This document shows, one piece after another, positions 15,525 through 24,384 of a stretch of DNA of 45,485 bases. The first letter of the stretch is position 1, and each line of letters begins with the position of its first letter. Below the pieces are notes generated by a model. The model was not told the DNA's origin, made no database searches, and was given only the letters and a program-made list of their open reading frames with translations. A program made the position numbers and the translations under genes. The stretch comes from Chloroflexi bacterium SZAS-1. GTDB taxonomy: Bacteria; Chloroflexota; Chloroflexia; Chloroflexales; Roseiflexaceae. Location: assembly GCA_018266315.1 (NCBI GenBank), contig JAFEAS010000158.1:1-45485 (forward strand). The letters run 5' to 3'.

Positions 15525-16832
15525 TTATGCTACACCACCACAATCGGCATATCGGCTGGGCACGGCCGCGCGCGTGGTGCCTGCGCGGCGCTGAATCGCC
15601 ACAATCCCATCGTGCAGCGCCTCGACATCGGCGGCGTCGTTGTAAATCGCAAAGCTGGCGCGCGCGCTGGCGGTCAGCCCCAAGCGGCGGTGCAGTGGGT
15701 GCGCACAGTGCCGCCCCGAACGAATCGCAACGCCGCACTGGTCGAGCGCCAGCGCCAGATCTTGCGGCGCGATGCCCTCAACCGTAAAGGTCACCACCCC
15801 GCTGCGCAGCTCGGGGTCGCGCGGGCCGAAAAGCTGCACGCCGGGCAGCTCGCCCAGCAGCTCAAGCGCGTAGGTCACCAGCTCACGTTCATGTGCTCGC
15901 ACCCGCTCCATTCCGATCGCTTCAAGGTAATCAATCGCCGCGCCCAGGCCAATCGCCTCAACAAACGCGGGCGTGCCAGCCTCGAATTTCAGCGGCGCGG
16001 CTTCCCATTCCACCGCATCGAAATCGACCTCGCGCGCGACATCGCCGCCGGTGAGGAAGGGCGGCATGGCGGCCAACAGATCGGCGCGGCCATACAGCGC
16101 GCCAATGCCGGTAGGGCCAAGCATTTTGTGGCCTGAAAATACCAGGAAATCGGCTCCGAGCGCCTGCACATCGACGGGCAGGTGCGGCACCGACTGGCAT
16201 GCATCGAGCACCACCACTGCGCCTACGGCATGAGCGCGCGCGATAATCGGGCGCGGGTCGGTGATGGTGCCGAGCACATTCGAGACGTGGGCAAAGCTCA
16301 CCAGGCGTGTGCGCGGCGTAATCAGCGTGTCGAGCGTGCGCAGATCGAGCGTGCCATCGGGCGTGAGCGGGATACGCTTTAGTACCAGACCGCGCTCGCG
16401 CGCCAGCAACTGCCAGGGCAGATCATTCGCATGGTGTTCTAGCTCGGTCAGCACAATTTCATCGCCGGGCTGCAAGAAGGTGCGGCCATACGAGTAGGCC
16501 AGTAAGTTCAACGCTTCGGTGGCGTTGCGCGTAAACACGATCTGCTCAGGTGTGGGTGCATGAATGAACGCGGCTACCTTGGCGCGCGCAGCATCGTATA
16601 AATCGGTGCTGTGTCGGCTGAAGGCATAGGCACCACGATGTACATTTGCGTAGCTGGTGCGATAGAGCGAATCCATTGTTTCGAGCACCTGCACCGGCTT
16701 CTGCGATGAGGCCGCGCTATCGAGGAACACCAGTGGACGCCCATGCACCAGCTGCGCCAGCGCTGGAAAATCGCGGCGAATGCGTGCGACATCGATGACC
16801 GCTTCAGGAGCCGGAAGCGCGAACGAACTCAT
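15525..16832 (-). CDS. sufS: Cysteine desulfurase, SufS/CsdA type
   Basis: A 435-residue class-V PLP enzyme. IRRDFPALAQLVHGRPLVFLDSAASSQKP is the SufS-type start, TRNATEALNLLAYSYG and ELEHHANDLPWQLLA follow, and the PLP lysine is in DFLVFSGHKMLGPTGIGALYG. The active cysteine is in the C-terminal SGRHCAHPLHRRLG. It takes sulfur from cysteine for Fe-S clusters and other sulfur products. ATG 16832 has AGAAAGGTG 9 bases upstream; a longer frame to 16871 runs through a terminator hairpin and is not used. No SufE/SufU/SufBCD gene is adjacent. A SAM-I riboswitch precedes it, which is less common for this enzyme than for methionine or cysteine biosynthesis genes. The last 20 residues are an unusual extension. 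Confidence 0.92.
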   Translation of the reverse strand: MSSFALPAPEAVIDVARIRRDFPALAQLVHGRPLVFLDSAASSQKPVQVLETMDSLYRTSYANVHRGAYAFSRHSTDLYDAARAKVAAFIHAPTPEQIVFTRNATEALNLLAYSYGRTFLQPGDEIVLTELEHHANDLPWQLLARERGLVLKRIPLTPDGTLDLRTLDTLITPRTRLVSFAHVSNVLGTITDPRPIIARAHAVGAVVVLDACQSVPHLPVDVQALGADFLVFSGHKMLGPTGIGALYGRADLLAAMPPFLTGGDVAREVDFDAVEWEAAPLKFEAGTPAFVEAIGLGAAIDYLEAIGMERVRAHERELVTYALELLGELPGVQLFGPRDPELRSGVVTFTVEGIAPQDLALALDQCGVAIRSGRHCAHPLHRRLGLTASARASFAIYNDAADVEALHDGIVAIQRRAGTTRAAVPSRYADCGGVA

Positions 16833-16862
16833 GGCTTGCACCTTTCTGCCGATTACAGCACA

Positions 16863-16893
16863 TAAAAACACTCACCGTGCTGAACGATGAGTG
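16863..16893 (-). terminator. Second terminator-like hairpin in the sufS leader
   Basis: On the minus strand a 6-bp stem CACTCA/TGAGTG with a 13-base loop is followed directly by TTTTT, 31 bp before the sufS start. Confidence 0.5.
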
Positions 16894-16911
16894 CTTGAAG
16901 CCGCATGCCAA

Positions 16912-16944
16912 CAAAAATCCCTTTCCACAAACATATGGAAAGGG
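16912..16944 (-). terminator. Riboswitch expression-platform terminator
   Basis: On the minus strand an 8-bp stem CCCTTTCC/GGAAAGGG is followed by ATTTTTG, 18 bp after the end of the SAM-I aptamer. This position fits a conditional terminator. Confidence 0.75.
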
Positions 16945-16962
16945 CGTGACAACTCTGCTCGC

Positions 16963-17127
16963 CTCTCATCTTCCAGTACATACTGCCGGATTTGGCACCC
17001 TAATGATCAAAGCCCGAGCGTTGCATTTTGGTGTGACGTTGCTGTCTCACACAACCGCAAACTTTGGCTCCTTTCCAGGGTTGCCGAGGCTTCACAGGGC
17101 CGATCCCTCCACCTCTCTGGATAAGAG
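16963..17127 (-). promoter_or_regulatory. SAM-I (S-box) riboswitch aptamer
   Basis: Read on the minus strand, the P1 5' strand CTCTTATC is followed by CAGAGAGGTGGAGGGATCGG, then the P2 kink-turn side CCTGTGAAGCCTCGGCAACC. Further on come the pseudoknot/P4 core GGTGCCAAATCCGGCAG and the P1 3' strand GATGAGAG. These are the conserved S-box blocks in the right order. The long P3 lies between. Binding of S-adenosylmethionine should favour the downstream terminator and shut off sufS. Confidence 0.93.
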
Positions 17128-17157
17128 TATGCGCATATGCACTTGTTAACGAGCGTA

Positions 17158-17186
17158 ATGATACGCGAATTACTCAAGATTGTCAA
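17158..17186 (-). promoter_or_regulatory. Promoter of the SAM-riboswitch/sufS transcript
   Basis: Minus strand -35 TTGACA (17181-17186), 17-bp spacer, -10 TATCAT (17158-17163). Transcription would start about 25 bp before the aptamer. Confidence 0.75.
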
Positions 17187-17279
17187 CTTTGTTATGCGCT
17201 CCTGCGCTGCCGCACAAGCCGCCGGAACGCGCTATCATAGCGCTATACGTGTAGGCTAGCGACCGCAAGGAGGCGTGCT

Positions 17280-17792
17280 ATGCTGGCTGCCCCACCATTG
17301 GTTCTTCCCGCCGATCGCCCGGTGCTGCTGCTCGACATTGACGGCGTCATTAACGTATTCCAGTGCTCACTGGCCCGCGAAACCCAGGTTGCACCACACT
17401 TACCAATGCTGAAGCTGCTGCCGGGCTTGAACGATTGGCTGGCGCAGCTCGACCATGCGTTTTATATTGTGTGGTGCTCGCACTGGGGTGCGCTGGTGAA
17501 TATCGACGCGGCGGCGGCATGGGGGCTCGCGCCGCGCCCACTCATTGCGCCGCTGCCCGAAGCAGCAGCCCACCCCGATTGGAAGGCGCACGCGGTCCGG
17601 CGCGTTTTTGCTGATTGGGACGGGCCGATCGCCTGGGTAGAGGATGGCTTTACATCACAAGCACATACCTGGGCCGCCGCGCGCCTGCGCGCCCGCCGCC
17701 CGACCTGGCTCGTCGATGTGCGTGACACCGGGCTAACTGCCGAGGTCACGCAGCTACTGCTTGAATGGGCCACGATGATAGCGCAACAATGA
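17280..17792 (+). CDS. HAD-like small hydrolase
   Basis: A 170-residue protein whose N-terminal PVLLLDIDGVINVF is the HAD motif I (DxDG). YIVWCSHWGALVN is in the place of motif II with Ser instead of the usual Ser/Thr-N context, and PIAWVEDGFT with WLVDVRDTGLT could supply the late acidic residues. The cap is small. HAD-like proteins hydrolyse phosphate esters; the substrate is unknown. AAGGAGG ends 7 bases before the ATG. The gene ends at the left arm of a nested palindromic repeat. Confidence 0.72.
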   Translation: MLAAPPLVLPADRPVLLLDIDGVINVFQCSLARETQVAPHLPMLKLLPGLNDWLAQLDHAFYIVWCSHWGALVNIDAAAAWGLAPRPLIAPLPEAAAHPDWKAHAVRRVFADWDGPIAWVEDGFTSQAHTWAAARLRARRPTWLVDVRDTGLTAEVTQLLLEWATMIAQQ

Positions 17793-17793
17793 T

Positions 17794-17921
17794 AGGACTT
17801 TCGCTTACTTGTTTATTTGCCTACGGCAGCATGGTACTTTTTTCGTTGTTGGTGATGTTTTGCGCGGAGCGCAAAACATCACCAACAACATGAAGAATTT
17901 GCTTGAGTAAGCGAAAGTCCT
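17794..17921 (+). repeat. Nested palindromic element, copy A
   Basis: Outer 16-bp perfect inverted repeats AGGACTTTCGCTTACT (17794-17809 and 17906-17921) enclose the conserved block GCCTACGGCAGCATGGTAC (17819-17837) and a central hairpin with a perfect 21-bp stem (17845-17865 with 17869-17889) and a 3-nt loop. The stem apex is GCGC-gga-GCGC. It sits between convergent genes and may end both transcripts. It belongs to a four-copy family with elements at 31880-32009, 34696-34876 and 34870-35044. Confidence 0.8.
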
Positions 17922-17938
17922 GAAGCGGTGGCTCCTTC

Positions 17939-19381
17939 TTACGGCGCGCTGCCACCGCTTTGTCCTGGTAGCCAGGCCAGCGGCGAGGCGAAATCGACTT
18001 GTGCGACGATCCGTTCCCTTGGTCCCTGGCTGGGCCGCCAGCGCCAGACCTCTCCTGCCACACCTTCTGTGCCAAAGGGCTGATCTGATGGTAGATCAGG
18101 CTTCCAGCCTGGTGGCAGCAGCACCGCCAGATCATCGCCGCCAGGCGCCCACGCAGCCGCCTGGGCGCGCGCGAGCCTACCAACCACTTGCCCTTGCGCA
18201 GTGATAGAACCATCGGGGAGCGCGATTTCGTGGGTGCCGCCAAGCTGCAATACCGACACCGACCAGTTATCGTAGCCACCGAAGCCGCGCGCATCACTGA
18301 AATTATTTTCGACGATCGCCACACTGCCACCAGTAGGCGCGAATTGTGCTGGCAGCAGCCAGCCTGCGCCGTCGTTGAGCGGCTGCCCTTTGCCCGCGAA
18401 CGAGCCGCTTATTTCAGTCATCGCCAGATCAACCAGCGCGCGGTAGCCAATGAAGCGCTGGTAGCTCAGCTGTGTGCCGTCTGGCGACCAGGACGGGGCA
18501 TACACAAGTAGTCCCTGCTTGTTGGGCTGGGCATTCGGCGCGGCGTTCGCAGTAGCGAAATCCCAGCCGTTCTGGCCCTGGCGATTGATCAGGCGAATAG
18601 CGTTGGCCGCGTTCGGTGTTGCGGCACTATCCTGACGCATGCTCGGCGGCGTGGCATAGGCAATGCGCTTCCCATCTGGCGAGATCGCCGGGTCGCAGCC
18701 TGGGCCGAATTTCTGTGCCGTCTGGTCGGCAAGCGTGCGCACATACACCTGGCTGACCGCGCACCAGGCCGACCATTCGAGCCAGCTGTGTGCGTAGGGG
18801 GCGCTTGAGGCCGAGGTGGCATAGGCTAGCGCTGTTCCATCGGGTGCCCAGGTGGGTGTGGCTTCGACCAGGGTGTCGCCATCGCTGGTGATTTGTCGCA
18901 GCCCGCTGCCATCGCGCCCTACCAGCCAGATATCGATGCCGCCAGGAGTGGCATTCTTGCCAAGATTGCGAATGAGCGCGATGGTACGAGCATCAGGTGT
19001 GGGTAGGAACTCGGTTACATTCTTCGCCAGGGTGCGCTCGGTGCGGGTGCCAAGATCGAATGCAATCAGTGTGTTCTGGCGTAAGAACAGGAGCTCGTCG
19101 TTCAGACCGACGGCGGGCGCACTGGTAGGCTGGGCGGGTGAATCGGTTGACAATGGCGGCGTCGTTGGTTCAGCGCTTGCGGCAGGCATAGCGCTCGGCT
19201 CAATCGAGGGGATAATTGTCGCCACAGCTGCGGTTGGTTGTACAGTTGTAGCTGGGACATTGGTTGGCGCGGGCGGAACAGTTATGCCGGGGCTTACCGT
19301 CTGAGACTGCGGCGCGCCTCCGTCACATGCGGGCAATAGCACAGCCGCAACACAGAGACATATGAGTCGACGTATATTCAT
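17939..19381 (-). CDS. Lipoprotein with TolB-like beta-propeller
   Basis: A 480-residue protein. ATG 19381 is chosen because GTGAGG lies 7 bases ahead; the in-frame GTG at 19393 is itself that Shine-Dalgarno sequence. The signal peptide ends in a lipobox LLPAC, so it is a lipid-anchored surface or periplasmic-side protein. A Pro/Thr/Ala-rich linker follows (about 25-90). The rest contains TolB/PD40-type repeats: SPDGKRIAYATPP, SWSPDGTQLSYQRF, TWAPDGTALAYAT, AWAPGGDDLAVLLPP and PDARTIALIR. Such propellers bind proteins or peptidoglycan-linked partners. No enzyme motif is seen. It is transcribed towards the palindromic element and away from the tandem kinases. Confidence 0.82.
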   Translation of the reverse strand: MNIRRLICLCVAAVLLPACDGGAPQSQTVSPGITVPPAPTNVPATTVQPTAAVATIIPSIEPSAMPAASAEPTTPPLSTDSPAQPTSAPAVGLNDELLFLRQNTLIAFDLGTRTERTLAKNVTEFLPTPDARTIALIRNLGKNATPGGIDIWLVGRDGSGLRQITSDGDTLVEATPTWAPDGTALAYATSASSAPYAHSWLEWSAWCAVSQVYVRTLADQTAQKFGPGCDPAISPDGKRIAYATPPSMRQDSAATPNAANAIRLINRQGQNGWDFATANAAPNAQPNKQGLLVYAPSWSPDGTQLSYQRFIGYRALVDLAMTEISGSFAGKGQPLNDGAGWLLPAQFAPTGGSVAIVENNFSDARGFGGYDNWSVSVLQLGGTHEIALPDGSITAQGQVVGRLARAQAAAWAPGGDDLAVLLPPGWKPDLPSDQPFGTEGVAGEVWRWRPSQGPRERIVAQVDFASPLAWLPGQSGGSAP

Positions 19382-19438
19382 TGGGGGCCTCACTTGGTGC
19401 TTGGGCGAGGGCGGCGATGTTCAGGTGGATGTGCCTGT

Positions 19439-19467
19439 ATTGTAGCACGCCCATCATACTCTATCAG
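19439..19467 (-). promoter_or_regulatory. Promoter of the lipoprotein gene
   Basis: Minus strand -35 CTGATA (19462-19467), 17-bp spacer, -10 TACAAT (19439-19444) preceded by TGC, about 55 bp before the ATG. Confidence 0.5.
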
Positions 19468-19482
19468 CATAGGGTATGCCGC

Positions 19483-19576
19483 CACCACAATGCAGCGGCA
19501 GAACCACCCCGGTTCTGCCGCTGCATTGTGGTGTGTGCACTGCACCAAAGGTTATGAAGCGTTCGCGTCTTTACAG
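19483..19576 (-). repeat. 3' hairpin and conserved tail block, copy 1
   Basis: A perfect 23-bp stem (19483-19505 with 19511-19533, 5-nt loop) followed by a block that ends at 19576. From 19506 to 19576 this is identical to 24631-24696 except for a 5-nt insertion. On the minus strand it lies just beyond the stop of the first giant kinase gene and contains, in the same reading frame, the C-terminal residues CKDANAS and stop codon of the second kinase gene. Confidence 0.85.
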
Positions 19577-19611
19577 GTGGACTGTGTGGCACAGCTCCTG
19601 TGGGCGCTACC

Positions 19612-22600
19612 TCACGAGCAAGGTTGTTCTAACTGATACTGGCGAATCTGGTCGCAAGTGAGCTGTGGCTGATAGCGATGTGTCAGAATCCATTGGACGA
19701 GCTCGGCGTGCGCATCGACCCGCCAGAGCATGAGCGTCTTATCATTTGAGGCCGAGATGGCTGATCGTCCATCAGAGGTAAATGCAACCGCACGCACCGA
19801 GGCAGTATGCCCGGTATAGCGCCGCACAATCTCGCCGCTTGAAAGATTCCACAGCAGAATGTATCCATCGTCCGAACCTGAAAGGGCTTGGGTTCCATCA
19901 GGACTGAAGGCCACATCCCAGATACTGCTGGTGTGGCCCACCAGGCGCTGGAGCGCCCTCCCCGATGCGATATCCCAGAGAATAAGCACCTTATCATCCG
20001 AACCCGACAGCGCGCGTGTGCCGGTGGCATCGACTGCCAGCGCCCGAATGCTCGAGGTATGGCCTTTGAGAGTCTGGAGGGGCTTGCCGGTGGCAACATC
20101 CCAAATGATCACCGTCTTATCGGCAGAGGCGGAGAGCGCCAATTGACCGTTGGGCGTAAAAGCGACTGCGTATACCTTGGCGGTGTGGCCCTTGAAGGCA
20201 CGGATCATCGTGCCGCTTGCCACATCCCACAAGGCCAGGTTAGTATTCTTGCTGTCTGAGCCATCGTTGCCCGAACCCGAGAGCAACATGCTGCCATCAG
20301 GACTGAATGCCAGTGCGCTGATTTCCTTGGTATGCACCGACTTATCTTTGTTCAGCACCTTGAGCACGTTGCGAGTGGTAAGATCCCAGAGAATAATCGT
20401 GCCATCGCGCTCATTCGCCCCCGAGGCCGCCATCTGCTCATCGGCGCGTAATGCCAGGCTGCCAATAGCGTCGTTATGGCCATTCAGCGAATAAAGCGGC
20501 TTGCCGGTGGCAACATCCCAGATAATGATTGACCTATCACCCGAGCTAGACAGGGCACGGGTGCCGTCTCGGCTCAGCACCACCCGATTGACTCGATCGA
20601 CATGCCCAACAAATGTGCGAATAGCAGCACCATTTGTCAAATCCCACAGCCGCAGCGTGTTGTCGAATGATCCGCTGAGGACGCTCTTTCCATCGGGTAG
20701 GAATGTCACGCTCTGGATATCGGCGCCGTGGCCGCGTAGGAAGAAGAGCGGCTGCCCGGTTGCAATATTCCATACGCCAATGCGCCCATCGCGCGACCCC
20801 GACAGTGCCTGCTTGCCGTCGGGGCTGAAGGCAATACTCCACACTTCCCTGGTATGGCCGCGCATCCGGCTGATGATCGCACCCGTAGCGGCGTCCCATA
20901 GGATAAGCGTCGTATCTGAAGAGCCTGACAGAATCGAGCTACCATCGGGACTGAATGCAACACTCTGCACAGTTTCGGCGTGGCCCTTGAATGGTTGACC
21001 GATTTGTTTGCCACTTGCCACATCCCACAGGATCAGGGTTTGATCGGCCGAGCCAGAGACAGCGCGCATGCCATCGGGGCTGAATGCGACAGCCTTCACT
21101 TCCTGGCTATGGCCAGCCAGCTGCCTGAGCGGCTTGCGCGTGGCAACATCCCAGATCATCAGCGTGTGATCATTCGATGCGGAGATGATTTTCGAGTCGT
21201 CCGGGCTGAAGACCGCCGCAAACACATCGCCTTTATGCCCACGCAGTGGCTCGCCGATTGGCTTCCAGGTCGCCACCTCCCAGAGGATCATGGTGTCGTC
21301 TTTCGCACCCGATACAGCCAGCCTGCCGCTGTGGCTCCATGCGATTGTAAACACGTCGTCGGTATGGCCTTCGAGCGTGCGCAGCCTGGTTCCAGTCTTC
21401 AGATCCCAGAGTATAATAGTGTTATCGCGCGAAGCTGAGAGTGCTTGGGTGCCATCAGGGCTGACGGCAACGCTCATCACCGGGCCGCTATGCCCGGTCA
21501 GCAGCTTGCGCGTACCGGGCGCATAGGCTGCCTGCGCCAATGCAAGCTGGGCGGCATTGGTGGGGGTGCTGGCCTGGTTGGCGCTCAGCGCCAGCGCTAA
21601 GGCAAGGTCGGTATTGCCTTCGCTCAGCGCGGCCTGTGCATCGGCCGCCAGGGTCAGGTTGCGCGCCTCGTTCGCACTTTGCTCGGCCCGCGCTTTCTGG
21701 TCGCGCGCTGCCGCCGCATTTTGCTCGGCAATGTTTTTCTGTTTACGGGCCTCATTCGCGCTTTGCTCGGCCTGCGCGGCGTTCTGCTCGGCGCGGCTGC
21801 GCTGCGAGAAGGCAAAAGCTGCCAGCAGCAAGCCGAGCACGGCGGCCGCCGAGGCCATGCCCACCAGCGCACGCAGAAAGGTTTTCGAGCGCTGTTCAAG
21901 TGCCTGCTCGCGCTGGGCGCGCACCAGTTCGGCAATGTTCTGTGTATCGCGCTCGGACAGGCTGGCATCCATATAGGCCCGCTCTTCGGTATTCAGCGCC
22001 AGATGCGTTTCGGCAGCCCAGGTTTCGAGCTGCGTTAGGCGCGCGCCGCTAGCCAAAAAGCTGCGTTCGCGTCCGCTGGCGGCCCATTCTGCCGCCGCCG
22101 CCCCTAGCCGTCGCTGCTGGCGCACATCATCGCGGCTGGCGTCGAGCCAGCTGCGCAACCGTTCCCAGGTGCGGATCAGCGCCTCGTGGGCTACTTCTAC
22201 TGTCGGTGTACGGGTGATTTGGTCGCGGTCGCCGGTCAGCAGCCGATACTGGCTGTAGAGGTCGAGCACAGCATCAATCGGCGCTGCGCCAGTGCCGGGC
22301 GCGCTGGCGATGGTAGTCAATTCGCTGCGCCGTACCCGCCGCCGGGTATCCTCCACGCCCTCACCCAGAGTTACCAGCCGCAGAAAAATTTGGCGGGTAA
22401 CTGCTTGCTGGGCTGTATTCATTTCACTGTACAGATCCTCGGCGCGACGAGCCAGCGCACCTAGTACGCCACCACTGGCCTGGTAGCTCGCGAGTGTGAG
22501 CAGTCGCCCTTGTCGCCGTTCAAACAGTTCTGTCAGGGCGTATTGCAGCAGCGGCAACGCGCCCGGCTGCTCATCGACATCCGCCACAATCGCTTCGACC

Positions 22601-24249
22601 AGCTCAGGTTCGGCGCGCAGACCGGCCTGCAGGGCTGGCTGCACAATTGCTTCTTTCAGCTCGTCGGCAACCATAGGCATCACTAGCTCGGTGCGCTCGC
22701 GCATCATAGTACTAAAGCCTGGGTAGAGCAGCGGTCGGTCGTAGAAATCAGCCCGCAACGTTGCAACCACACGCAAGCGGCTCGTGCGGTCGCTTGCAGC
22801 GCTGAGCAGCATGTTCATGAAATGACGGCGCTGCGCTTCATCGTCAACGAGCGTAAACAGTTCTTCGAACTGGTCGATTACCAGTACTACCTCGGTTGAG
22901 CTATCGCCGGGCAGAATCTGCTTGATCGTGTGCAACAGGCCGCGCGGATTATGGCTGAGCTCTTGGGTAAGGTTCGTGGGCGGATTCACTGCGATGCTTA
23001 GCAGGGCTTGGGCTAGGTTCTCGACCGGATTGCTACCGGGAAACAGCTCGACGACATACCACCGCTCGGAACCGTGGAGCGCACCTTGTTTGAGTGCGGG
23101 AATAAGACCCGCGCGTACCACGCTCGATTTGCCCGAACCCGAGGGGCCAACGACGGCCAGGAAGCGGCTGAACTCACCCGTCTCGCGCATCCGCTCTAAC
23201 AGTGCTTCCACCAGCGTCTCGCGTCCGAAGAAATCGTTGGTGTCGGCTTCTTGGAAGGCGCGCAGACCTTTGTAAGGGTTGAGATAGGGCAATGTCTCGG
23301 GTTCGTGCTCAAGTGCAGGCAGCTCAATAATTCCGGTTTCATACGTTGAGCGACGCGCGCCGGGGCTGGGCGTGGGTCGTTCGGCGCCATAGGGTGGCCA
23401 GGCGGTTGCTAGCGGGGTAAGGCCCAAGGCCTGCTTGAATTCAGCCAGCATGCTGAGCACATCGGCGTAGCGCTCAGATGGCCTCTTGGCGGTGGCCTTT
23501 TGCAGTACGGCATTGACTGCAGGTAGCAAATCGGGCCGGTGCACGGTAATCGGTGGCATTGGCTCGCTTACATGCTTGAACATCAGTGCCAACGGCGTAG
23601 CCCCGGCGAAAGGTAGCTTACCAGTCAGAATCTCATAAAGCATGACGCCCATGCTATAAATGTCGGTTTGGGGAGTAATCGGCTGTGCTCTAACCTGCTC
23701 GGGTGAGATATACGCTGGGGATCCGACCACGCGGGTCTGGTCAGTCTGGTATGGAGAGGTGCGCTCGCCCAAGTCTTTCGCTATTCCGAAGTCGGCCAGA
23801 TACGCATTGCCGTCTTCGTCAAGCAGAATATTCGCGGGCTTGAGATCGCGGTGAATGACGCCACGGCGGTGGGCAGTGGTCAGTGCGCCGCCGATCTGGT
23901 CGAGCAGGCGCATTAGCTGGGCGGCTGGTAATGGTTCTTGGTGCAACGCAGTGTGCAAGCTACCGCCGCGCAGCCAGCGCATAATAAGATAGGCGCCACT
24001 CGGTTCGCGCCAGTAGTCGTAGAGCGGCACAATTGCCGGGTGTTCCAGCCGTGCTACCAGTTGCGCCTCGGACTCGAAACGTCGAATGAACTCGGGGTGG
24101 TTGGCGTGCTGCGGTAGAATAATCTTGACGGCGACATCGCGCCCAACCGATGCTTGGTAGGCGCGGTACACCATACCATACCCACCCTCGCCTATCTGCT
24201 CGCGCAGCTCGTAGCCCTTCACCGCCTGTGATAATAATTCTTCGCTCAT
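19612..24249 (-). CDS. Ser/Thr kinase - nSTAND ATPase - 14 WD40 repeat protein (copy 1)
   Basis: A 1545-residue signalling protein. A PknB-type kinase occupies residues 1-275: glycine loop GEGGYG 20-25, K42, HRD at 133-135 and DFG at 153-155, all intact. A nSTAND1-type P-loop ATPase follows, with NPYKGLRAFQEAD, Walker A GPSGSGKSS at 368-376 and Walker B VVLVIDQFEELF near 454-465. One membrane helix lies about 791-815, then an Ala/Gln/Glu-rich coiled coil to about 865. Fourteen WD40 repeats (about 915-1500) should make two seven-bladed propellers. STAND proteins are switch ATPases that oligomerise when a sensor domain binds its trigger, so the propellers may sense and the kinase report. The ATG follows AGAAGGGAC. 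The ORF ends with a TGA, beyond which the frame continues into a paralogue-like tail. Confidence 0.93.
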   Translation of the reverse strand: MSEELLSQAVKGYELREQIGEGGYGMVYRAYQASVGRDVAVKIILPQHANHPEFIRRFESEAQLVARLEHPAIVPLYDYWREPSGAYLIMRWLRGGSLHTALHQEPLPAAQLMRLLDQIGGALTTAHRRGVIHRDLKPANILLDEDGNAYLADFGIAKDLGERTSPYQTDQTRVVGSPAYISPEQVRAQPITPQTDIYSMGVMLYEILTGKLPFAGATPLALMFKHVSEPMPPITVHRPDLLPAVNAVLQKATAKRPSERYADVLSMLAEFKQALGLTPLATAWPPYGAERPTPSPGARRSTYETGIIELPALEHEPETLPYLNPYKGLRAFQEADTNDFFGRETLVEALLERMRETGEFSRFLAVVGPSGSGKSSVVRAGLIPALKQGALHGSERWYVVELFPGSNPVENLAQALLSIAVNPPTNLTQELSHNPRGLLHTIKQILPGDSSTEVVLVIDQFEELFTLVDDEAQRRHFMNMLLSAASDRTSRLRVVATLRADFYDRPLLYPGFSTMMRERTELVMPMVADELKEAIVQPALQAGLRAEPELVEAIVADVDEQPGALPLLQYALTELFERRQGRLLTLASYQASGGVLGALARRAEDLYSEMNTAQQAVTRQIFLRLVTLGEGVEDTRRRVRRSELTTIASAPGTGAAPIDAVLDLYSQYRLLTGDRDQITRTPTVEVAHEALIRTWERLRSWLDASRDDVRQQRRLGAAAAEWAASGRERSFLASGARLTQLETWAAETHLALNTEERAYMDASLSERDTQNIAELVRAQREQALEQRSKTFLRALVGMASAAAVLGLLLAAFAFSQRSRAEQNAAQAEQSANEARKQKNIAEQNAAAARDQKARAEQSANEARNLTLAADAQAALSEGNTDLALALALSANQASTPTNAAQLALAQAAYAPGTRKLLTGHSGPVMSVAVSPDGTQALSASRDNTIILWDLKTGTRLRTLEGHTDDVFTIAWSHSGRLAVSGAKDDTMILWEVATWKPIGEPLRGHKGDVFAAVFSPDDSKIISASNDHTLMIWDVATRKPLRQLAGHSQEVKAVAFSPDGMRAVSGSADQTLILWDVASGKQIGQPFKGHAETVQSVAFSPDGSSILSGSSDTTLILWDAATGAIISRMRGHTREVWSIAFSPDGKQALSGSRDGRIGVWNIATGQPLFFLRGHGADIQSVTFLPDGKSVLSGSFDNTLRLWDLTNGAAIRTFVGHVDRVNRVVLSRDGTRALSSSGDRSIIIWDVATGKPLYSLNGHNDAIGSLALRADEQMAASGANERDGTIILWDLTTRNVLKVLNKDKSVHTKEISALAFSPDGSMLLSGSGNDGSDSKNTNLALWDVASGTMIRAFKGHTAKVYAVAFTPNGQLALSASADKTVIIWDVATGKPLQTLKGHTSSIRALAVDATGTRALSGSDDKVLILWDIASGRALQRLVGHTSSIWDVAFSPDGTQALSGSDDGYILLWNLSSGEIVRRYTGHTASVRAVAFTSDGRSAISASNDKTLMLWRVDAHAELVQWILTHRYQPQLTCDQIRQYQLEQPCS

Positions 24250-24355
24250 ATGTCCCTTCTAGCAACACCAAGTTGGCAGAGTGCGATACTGCTCAGCAGG
24301 TACCTGCAAACTGCCAGGCTCTCATCTCTACGACTACTTGCGATGAGTTGATGCT

Positions 24356-24384
24356 AATCTAGTGGGAACTTGTCGTCGCGTCCA
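24356..24384 (-). promoter_or_regulatory. Likely promoter of giant kinase copy 1
   Basis: Minus strand -35 TGGACG (24379-24384), 17-bp spacer, -10 TAGATT (24356-24361). The surrounding block GTTGATGCTAATCTAGTGGG (24347-24366) is conserved at the same distance upstream of copy 2. Apart from this and the tail block at 24619-24696, the 422-bp gap 24250-24671 shows no gene. Confidence 0.5.

Noticed and set aside
15474..16136. 220-residue plus-strand ORF opposite the cysteine desulfurase gene
   Set aside because: It is antisense to a fully conserved enzyme with intact motifs; low-complexity Arg-rich product, typical of a GC-rich shadow frame.
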